Virus record (IMG/VR): IMGVR_UViG_3300025133_000361
Span: 1 to 34,193 of that record
Direction: 5' to 3' (one strand)
Source: a virus
DNA: 34,193 nt
Numbering within the stretch: position 1 is the stretch's first letter; every line of letters begins with the position of its first letter. Below are positions 30,580 through 34,193 of this stretch, in pieces. Both the position numbers and the translations under genes were made by a program. Under the pieces are notes generated by a model. The model saw nothing but the letters and a program-made list of their open reading frames with translations. It was not told where the DNA came from and ran no database searches.

Positions 30580-31527
30580 CTATTTCATCATGCCATCATC
30601 GTCAACCCAGCCCAGCTCCCAGCCAAGAGAGATGACCTCAGCAGCTGGCTTTCTGGCTGTCTGCCAATAGGTTGCGACTAGGCTTTTTTCATTGCTGTTG
30701 GTCAGCACATTGCCATAACTGTCAGACAGCTTTGCCAGGATGGCTTTTTTTGTGGCTTTGACCTTCTTGGGGGCAGCTGGCTTGGCTGGGGCTGTCTCAA
30801 TTTCTGCCAGCACTTGTGCAATGGCACAGCCATTTGCTCTGCCTTGGGCAACTGCACTCTCAAAGGTCTCTGGCTCATCAGCTGTCTTGGTCTGGGCTTG
30901 CTCATCAGCAGCAAAGTCAGCAGACTCACATGCCTCACAGCCTGCCTCATGTGTGGCACACTCTTTGGCTGATGTGCAGGGCTGGCCACAGCTGGTGGTT
31001 GCAACAACCTCTGGCTCAACAATCTGGCTGGTGTGCCAAGCAGCTCTTGTGGCTTGGAATCTGGCAGCCTTTGCAGCCCACTCAGCAGCACCAGCCCCAC
31101 CAAACTTTGCTGTTTTGGGGCTGACAGCCTTTGCAGCCCACATGGCTGAGGTCTGTGTGGCAATGTCTGCCACTGATGCATGAAAGATGTTTTTTTGCTC
31201 TTGGGTCAGGCTGCCAAGGTAGTCAATGGTGGCTGAGTCAATCATGGCAGGGTAGCTTGCCAACTCGATTGTCTTGGCAAGAGCATCTGGGCCATGGTAG
31301 CCATTGCCATCAAGCACAAAATCACAATAGCTGGCATGAGCAGCCTCATCATCTGCTGCATAGGTGCCCATCTCAATTTCTGACTCAAGGCAACACATCA
31401 GGTCTGCAATGGCCAGGGCTGGGGATGTCTCAGGGGTCTTGCCATCTCTCTTGGCTTGCTCAGCTGCATTGTAGAGGTCAGCAGCAGCTGTGAGCAGTTG
31501 GTCTCTTGTGGTGGCTTGGCTTGTCAT
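30580..31527 (-). CDS. Unknown early protein with Cys-rich middle
   Basis: This protein has 315 residues from ATG 31527, after a divergent leader copy. The N-terminal half is helical (RDQLLTAAADLYNAAEQAKR, ALAIADLMCCLESEIEMG). Two similar WAAKA segments (TSAMWAAKAVSPKTAKFGG and AEWAAKAARFQATRAAW) come from a 60-bp direct duplication near 31065-31140. A Cys cluster follows (TSCGQPCTSAKECATHEAGC), then an Ala/Lys/Pro-rich hinge (PAKPAAPKKVKATKKAIL), and a C-terminal domain with QTARKPAAEVISLGWELGWV. It is the first gene of the minus block, next to the control region. No family is recognised. Confidence 0.6.
   Translation of the reverse strand: MTSQATTRDQLLTAAADLYNAAEQAKRDGKTPETSPALAIADLMCCLESEIEMGTYAADDEAAHASYCDFVLDGNGYHGPDALAKTIELASYPAMIDSATIDYLGSLTQEQKNIFHASVADIATQTSAMWAAKAVSPKTAKFGGAGAAEWAAKAARFQATRAAWHTSQIVEPEVVATTSCGQPCTSAKECATHEAGCEACESADFAADEQAQTKTADEPETFESAVAQGRANGCAIAQVLAEIETAPAKPAAPKKVKATKKAILAKLSDSYGNVLTNSNEKSLVATYWQTARKPAAEVISLGWELGWVDDDGMMK
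31065..31140. repeat. Short direct repeat within an early gene
   Basis: The sequence GCAGCCTTTGCAGCCCAC occurs at about 31065 and again, as ACAGCCTTTGCAGCCCAC, at about 31125. It encodes the two WAAKA segments of the 30580-31527 protein. Confidence 0.6.
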
Positions 31528-31550
31528 CGTTTTGGTTCTCTCAGTTTTGT
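31528..31550 (-). promoter_or_regulatory. Divergent start-abutting leader repeat, gene ATG 31527
   Basis: Minus strand: AAAACTGAGAGAACCAAAAC then G and ATG. It keeps GAGAGAACCAAA but changes the last bases (AACG instead of GACC). Confidence 0.6.
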
Positions 31551-31839
31551 GGGATGTGGTCTCTTGGGGTTTCTCCCCCACACACATCATCAGCTTCTCA
31601 GCACCAACAATCAACACCATTCTGGTTATTTTATGAAAAACCGAGCATCTTTTTTGCTGGTGGGGGGTGGGCTGCTGGTGCAGGGTGTGCCACCAGCTGG
31701 GGGTGAGATACCAGAGGTTGCCTCAGTGGTGGGGGTTGGTCTGTTAAGATTTTCCTAACATGGGGGCCTACTGGTGGGTGGTTTGGGGGGGGTGTTTGTC
31801 GAATGTTGGTGAATGCTGGGGAGGGGAGAAAAACCAATA

Positions 31840-31861
31840 ATATACTATATATATAGTATAT
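31840..31861. repeat. 22-bp AT palindrome
   Basis: Perfect inverted repeat with no spacer, the lowest-GC point of the window. In a genome otherwise near 50% GC it marks a DNA-melting or protein-binding site; it is the strongest candidate in the window for an origin or a strong promoter core. Confidence 0.75.
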
Positions 31862-31933
31862 ATCTATCTATTATTATGTATGTTTCACGTTTCACACCCT
31901 CTCTGTCTCTGGCTCTGTTCCAGTGGGACAGAC

Positions 31934-31956
31934 TTAGTGTGAATTGTGAACACTAA
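31934..31956. promoter_or_regulatory. Inverted repeat, operator-like
   Basis: TTAGTGT, nine bases (GAATTGTGA), ACACTAA. Seven-base arms with centre-to-centre spacing of 16 bp would suit a dimeric HTH repressor. The 151-residue HTH protein at 24806-25261 is one candidate binder. Function is inferred from shape and place. Confidence 0.45.
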
Positions 31957-32080
31957 ACTGATGCCCCCCAAGTGGCTAAAACCAGGCAGACCCAAAATAG
32001 GGGGTATGCTGGGGGGGGGCTGATGAGTAGATTTATCTTGGCACACACCAACCCAGGGCAACTCTAATGAGAGCAAGCTG

Positions 32081-32578
32081 ATGCAGAGCCATTTTGATTT
32101 CAAGCAGGTTGACAGAGACCTTGATGGGGCTGGGGTCTGGGTTGGCAATGTCAGAGATGACAGTGGCACCAGAGCCTGCATCAAGTGTGGGGTGAGAAGG
32201 CTGCTGGCCAGATTTACAAAAAAAAGAGGCAGGAAAAGGGGCAGAGAAGAGTGCAGAGTCTGTGACAGCAGGAGAATGAGGGCTGCAAAGTATAAGCTGA
32301 CTGAGGCTGAGGTCAGGCAATGGGAGAGGGTCACAGTGTGTGGCAACCCAGGATGTGCAAAGGCTGTGGTACACTACCCACAGGCCACACATGGCAAAGG
32401 CCATGGCATGCTCTGTGCACATCTTGACCATTGCCACAAGACAGGCACTGTCAGAGATGTGCTTTGCAGCAACTGCAATATTGGCTTGGGCTGCTGCAAA
32501 GACAGCCCAGCCATTTTGAGAGGTCTGGCAGATTACATAGACCAGCACAATATTGATGTGAGGCAACAAAACAGATGA
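32081..32578 (+). CDS. Recombination endonuclease VII-type nuclease (copy 2)
   Basis: This 165-residue protein is a second member of the endonuclease VII family. It has an N-terminal zinc knuckle (CIKCGV...CRVCDSRRM), a helical middle (LTEAEVRQWERVTVCGNPGC) and the catalytic/zinc core HLDHCHKTGTVRDVLCSNCN, followed by a short tail (AILRGLADYIDQHN). It is longer than copy 1 at 97-471, with an added N-terminal arm of about 35 residues, and shares the order of motifs. GAGAGC lies before the ATG. It is the first gene after the control region on the plus strand and is followed by another junction nuclease. Confidence 0.88.
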   Translation: MQSHFDFKQVDRDLDGAGVWVGNVRDDSGTRACIKCGVRRLLARFTKKRGRKRGREECRVCDSRRMRAAKYKLTEAEVRQWERVTVCGNPGCAKAVVHYPQATHGKGHGMLCAHLDHCHKTGTVRDVLCSNCNIGLGCCKDSPAILRGLADYIDQHNIDVRQQNR

Positions 32579-32910
32579 CCAATGGCAATCAAAAGGGCAA
32601 GAGGGGTGAGAGAGAGGCTGCCAGGGCTCTGACAGCAGCTCTTGGTTGCTCTGCCAGGAGAGGTCAGCAATTTTGTGGTGGGGGTGACTCACCAGATGTG
32701 GTCACAGACATCAAGGGCATGCATGTTGAGGTTAAGAGGGTTGAGAGATTTTCTCTCTATGATGCCATGGCTCAAGCCAGGGCAGATGCTGGGGACCAAG
32801 TGCCAGTGGTGATACATCGACGCAATAACCAAGAGTGGGTGGCTGTGGTGTTGGTGGCTGACTTGCAAAGGTTGGCTGACCTCCTGGCTGACAGAAAAGA
32901 TGAGGTCTGA
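32575..32910 (+). CDS. Holliday-junction-resolvase-like PD-(D/E)XK nuclease
   Basis: This 111-residue protein shows the Hjc-type layout: N-terminal GKRGEREAARAL with Glu13, then RRGQQFCGGGDSPDVV with Asp41, HVEVKRVER with Glu52-Val-Lys54, and a Gln/Ala-rich helix (AMAQARADAGD) followed by VPVVIHRRNNQEWVAVV. These acidic and Lys residues form the usual active site. It overlaps the endonuclease VII gene by four bases. Phages often encode such proteins to resolve branched DNA; having both kinds adjacent is notable. Confidence 0.78.
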   Translation: MTNGNQKGKRGEREAARALTAALGCSARRGQQFCGGGDSPDVVTDIKGMHVEVKRVERFSLYDAMAQARADAGDQVPVVIHRRNNQEWVAVVLVADLQRLADLLADRKDEV

Positions 32911-32911
32911 T

Positions 32912-33088
32912 GTGGCTGGTGTTTGTCTCTGGGTTGGATGGCTGGGGGTGGTCTGGTGTCTGTTGGTTCTCACATCAAGACACCCCAGCCATCTCTCTCT
33001 CTGGGTGGTAATCCCCCTGGCTCTGGCTTGGCCCATCTGGCTGCCAGTGATGTTGGTCTCTCTTGCTTGGAAAGCAGGCTCAAGATGA
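32912..33088 (+). CDS. Small two-helix membrane protein
   Basis: From GTG 32912 (GAGG six bases upstream) this gives about 58 residues; ATG 32900 adds four. Two hydrophobic segments are visible (VCLWVGWLGVVWCLLVL and LWVVIPLALAWPIWLPVMLV), rich in Trp, joined by SRHPSHLS. A competing 33-codon frame starting at ATG 32910 is less convincing. Size and topology are holin-like. It shares ATGA with the next small membrane gene. No family is recognised. Confidence 0.5.
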   Translation: MAGVCLWVGWLGVVWCLLVLTSRHPSHLSLWVVIPLALAWPIWLPVMLVSLAWKAGSR

Positions 33089-33225
33089 CAGATGAGATGA
33101 GCATGATGGCAGCTGGTGCCATTGGGGTTGGCATTGGCATTGCTGTTGTTGTTGTTGTCAACCTGATTGCCTTTGCAATTTATTGGTGGCTCGATAACAT
33201 GCCAGACACAAGGGGCATGAGATGA
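33085..33225 (+). CDS. 46-residue single-pass membrane protein
   Basis: The frame begins with MTDEMSMMAAGAIGVGIGIA, overlapping the previous stop (ATGA), and ends in ATGA with the next gene. One long hydrophobic helix (about residues 8-35, including AVVVVVNLIAFAIYWW) is followed by a short polar tail (LDNMPDTRGMR). With the upstream two-helix protein it may form a holin/antiholin-like pair or other membrane function. A low-complexity GTT run (33142-33153) encodes the Val stretch. Confidence 0.6.
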   Translation: MTDEMSMMAAGAIGVGIGIAVVVVVNLIAFAIYWWLDNMPDTRGMR

Positions 33226-33647
33226 CACAAGACCCACTGACCCACAGAGTCTATCTTTGTGGCCCCATCAATGGCTGCACTGATGATGAGGCAAATGGCT
33301 GGCGAACCACAGCCATCAGCCTGCTGTATGCAAATGCCCTGGCACCAGTTGACCCCATGGCAAGAGACTACAGAGGCAGAGAGCATGAGCCAGGGATGTG
33401 CAAAGCCATTGTTGACTGTGACACGTATGACATCAGCACATGCCACACACTGCTGATGATGTTTGAGAGGGCATCAGTGGGGTCTGCAATGGAAGTGCTG
33501 TTGGGACATCAGATGGGTCTTGATGTGATTGTTGTCAACCGATCTGACAGAGAGCTGAGCCCATGGCTGGTGTATCATGCAACCCATGTGGTGCACACAT
33601 TGGGTGAGGCAGTTGAGACCATCAAAGTCAGTCAGGGGCCAGGGTGA
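33222..33647 (+). CDS. Nucleoside 2-deoxyribosyltransferase-like protein
   Basis: This 141-residue protein resembles the NDT/DUF4406 superfamily, which cleaves or exchanges the N-glycosidic bond of (deoxy)nucleosides or related nucleotides. Motifs are VYLCGPINGCTDDE (10-23), APVDPMARDYRG (41-52), VDCDTYDIS (64-72) and SVGSAMEVLLGHQMGLDVIVV (given as SVGSAMEV at 85-92), where Glu91 aligns with the catalytic nucleophile. It could act in nucleotide salvage, modified-base metabolism or defence evasion. A related domain is fused in the 27753-28601 protein. Confidence 0.8.
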   Translation: MTQDPLTHRVYLCGPINGCTDDEANGWRTTAISLLYANALAPVDPMARDYRGREHEPGMCKAIVDCDTYDISTCHTLLMMFERASVGSAMEVLLGHQMGLDVIVVNRSDRELSPWLVYHATHVVHTLGEAVETIKVSQGPG

Positions 33648-34057
33648 TGGCAGCAGTGCTCATCATCATGGTCTGCATCATCCCAAGAGGGGCAGCAGTG
33701 CATCAACACTATGACATGCTTGAGGTCAACAGTGTGCATGATGACCAAGGGCAGCTGGTTTTCATCCAAGTGCTTTATTGTGAGTGGCACAGACTTGAGA
33801 GGGCTTGGCATGTGCATGACTGGAGATTACTAAAAGATCACAACCAAGTGCCAACCCTCTCACCCATCTCTGGCATATACAATGCGCGCTGGGATGATGG
33901 GGGGGTGATGAGGCATGTGAGTTGCGACTATCTTAGGAAAACAGCAACAAACTTTGACCCAGAGCTTGATGACAGGGGCAGCTGGCCCCAGGAGCTGAGG
34001 AGAACACTCATCAAGCCAGACAAGCACAGAGACCCACATGGGTTCATTTATAATTGA
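33647..34057 (+). CDS. Unknown protein, possibly exported, planctomycete-like
   Basis: This 136-residue protein starts at ATG 33647 (TGATG overlap; GTG 33644 is possible). A short hydrophobic start (AAVLIIMVCIIPRGAA) may be a signal or anchor. The body, HYDMLEVNSVHDDQGQLVFI, EWHRLERAWHVHDWRLLKD, YNARWDDGG and NFDPELDDRGSWPQELRR, resembles an uncharacterised family I recall from Planctomycetes genomes ('EVNHFYDxxGxLVFDQ...YDW...VRxWRLxK...YDPEL'). If confirmed by search it would point to the host group. Confidence 0.6.
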   Translation: MAAVLIIMVCIIPRGAAVHQHYDMLEVNSVHDDQGQLVFIQVLYCEWHRLERAWHVHDWRLLKDHNQVPTLSPISGIYNARWDDGGVMRHVSCDYLRKTATNFDPELDDRGSWPQELRRTLIKPDKHRDPHGFIYN

Positions 34058-34066
34058 GTGACTGAG

Positions 34067-34193
34067 ATGCCAAACAAAAGACAGCAAGAGCCAGACAGCC
34101 CCCAGGGTGGATCTGATGAGACACAGGGCAAAAGACAGCCCTGGCTGGGGGCCAGGGTCAATGGGTCCTTTTTTGGGAATGGCCCCCCGTATT
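34067..34193 (+). CDS. Open frame running off the right end (possibly completed at the left end)
   Basis: From ATG 34067 there are 42 open codons (starting PNKRQQEPDSPQGG, later QPWLGARVNG) to the edge. If the ends are joined directly, the frame continues from base 1 (…PPYSPILCKL…PPWLGSIDLP…) to TGA at 102-104, giving 76 residues and overlapping the TTG of the endonuclease VII gene by eight bases, like other pairs here. The hairpin inside (34139-34157) argues for caution. Initiation signal is weak. Confidence 0.35.
   Translation, partial: MPNKRQQEPDSPQGGSDETQGKRQPWLGARVNGSFFGNGPPY
34139..34174 (+). terminator. GC-rich hairpin followed by T6
   Basis: CCCTGGC (34139-34145), loop TGGGG, GCCAGGG (34151-34157), then eleven bases and TTTTTT (34169-34174). 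The stem is strong, but the T-run is too far for a classical terminator. It could be a weak terminator, a packaging-related structure or coincidence within the open frame. Confidence 0.3.

Larger units (their letters stand above)
31551..32080. promoter_or_regulatory. Divergent control region, possible promoters/operators/origin
   Basis: About 530 bp between the divergent gene blocks without a convincing gene. It contains a G-rich plus strand (31661-31820), then a 20-bp perfect AT palindrome TATACTATATATATAGTATA (31841-31860), an AT-rich tract (31861-31880), a tandem GTTTCACGTTTCAC (31882-31895), and an inverted repeat TTAGTGT / ACACTAA (31934-31940 / 31950-31956). These suit divergent promoters with operators, and possibly a replication origin. 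No promoter pair could be assigned with certainty. Confidence 0.55.

Noticed and set aside
31633-31758. A 41-codon plus-strand frame (MKNRASFLLVGGGLLVQG...) in the control region with a signal-like start
   Set aside because: No ribosome binding site, low-complexity G-rich DNA, and no neighbouring gene coupling; I treat it as chance within the non-coding region.
31631-31837. Pro-rich minus-strand open frame of 68 codons
   Set aside because: It is the complement of the G-rich tract; composition explains the absence of stops and the Pro/His content.
32910-33011. 33-codon frame MWLVFVSGLDGWGWSG... overlapping the small membrane gene
   Set aside because: It is shorter, with no membrane or domain pattern, and ends without coupling to a following gene.

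Overview
The window looks like the complete, or nearly complete, genome of a small tailed dsDNA bacteriophage with a non-contractile, siphovirus-type tail. The evidence is one large terminase, a lambda-type portal, a capsid protease/scaffold, an HK97-type major capsid protein, head-tail connectors, a tail tube protein, a frameshifted G/GT tail chaperone, a short tape measure, fibre genes, and a self-contained replication/recombination block. I see no integrase, tRNA, CRISPR array or insertion sequence. The host is uncertain. Several proteins (the Cys-rich ones at 19153-20319 and 20321-20716, and the one at 33647-34057) remind me of families common in Planctomycetes, but that is recollection, not a search. 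Most of the genome is severely depleted in CpG and uses AGA/AGG for arginine. The capsid and tail-fibre genes are exceptions.

Layout. 97-4013 (+): an endonuclease VII, several small membrane proteins, a beta-class DNA methyltransferase, a papain-like cysteine peptidase, a lipoprotein with a DnaJ-like zinc motif and a holin-like protein; this may be a lysis or host-interaction cassette. 4015-7388 (+): tail fibre and adhesin genes, including a 467-residue repeat protein and a 48-residue gene. 7385-9666 (+): terminase large subunit and a zinc-ribbon protein. After a terminator-like hairpin and a promoter-like repeat, 9810-20716 (+) is the head and tail assembly line, ending in Cys-rich tail-tip or accessory proteins. 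20717-31527 (-): primase-polymerase/DUF3987, a superfamily 2 helicase, an HTH regulator, DUF669, a Sak4-type RecA-like ATPase, a RecE-like nuclease, an NDT-like/DUF6378-like fusion, and a run of small unknown genes. 31528-32080: an AT-rich divergent control region. 32081 to the end (+): a second endonuclease VII, a Holliday-resolvase-like nuclease, two tiny membrane proteins, a second NDT-like protein and an unknown exported protein.

How the parts fit. The two strand blocks diverge at about 31.5-32.1 kb and converge at exactly 20716/20717. The plus block appears to run off the right end and continue at the left end: an open frame beginning at 34067 stays open across the joined ends to position 104. 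The minus block probably holds the early genes for replication and recombination; the plus block holds the late genes. Genes are packed with ATGA or TGATG overlaps, suggesting translational coupling.

Most notable signals: (i) a start-abutting leader, consensus AGAGAGAACCAAAGACCATG, in front of at least eight minus-strand genes; (ii) a slippery T TTT TTG with a 103-codon -1 extension in the tail chaperone gene; (iii) CpG depletion broken by islands of normal composition; (iv) a papain-fold peptidase next to a zinc-finger lipoprotein and a holin-like protein; (v) two nucleoside-deoxyribosyltransferase-like proteins.
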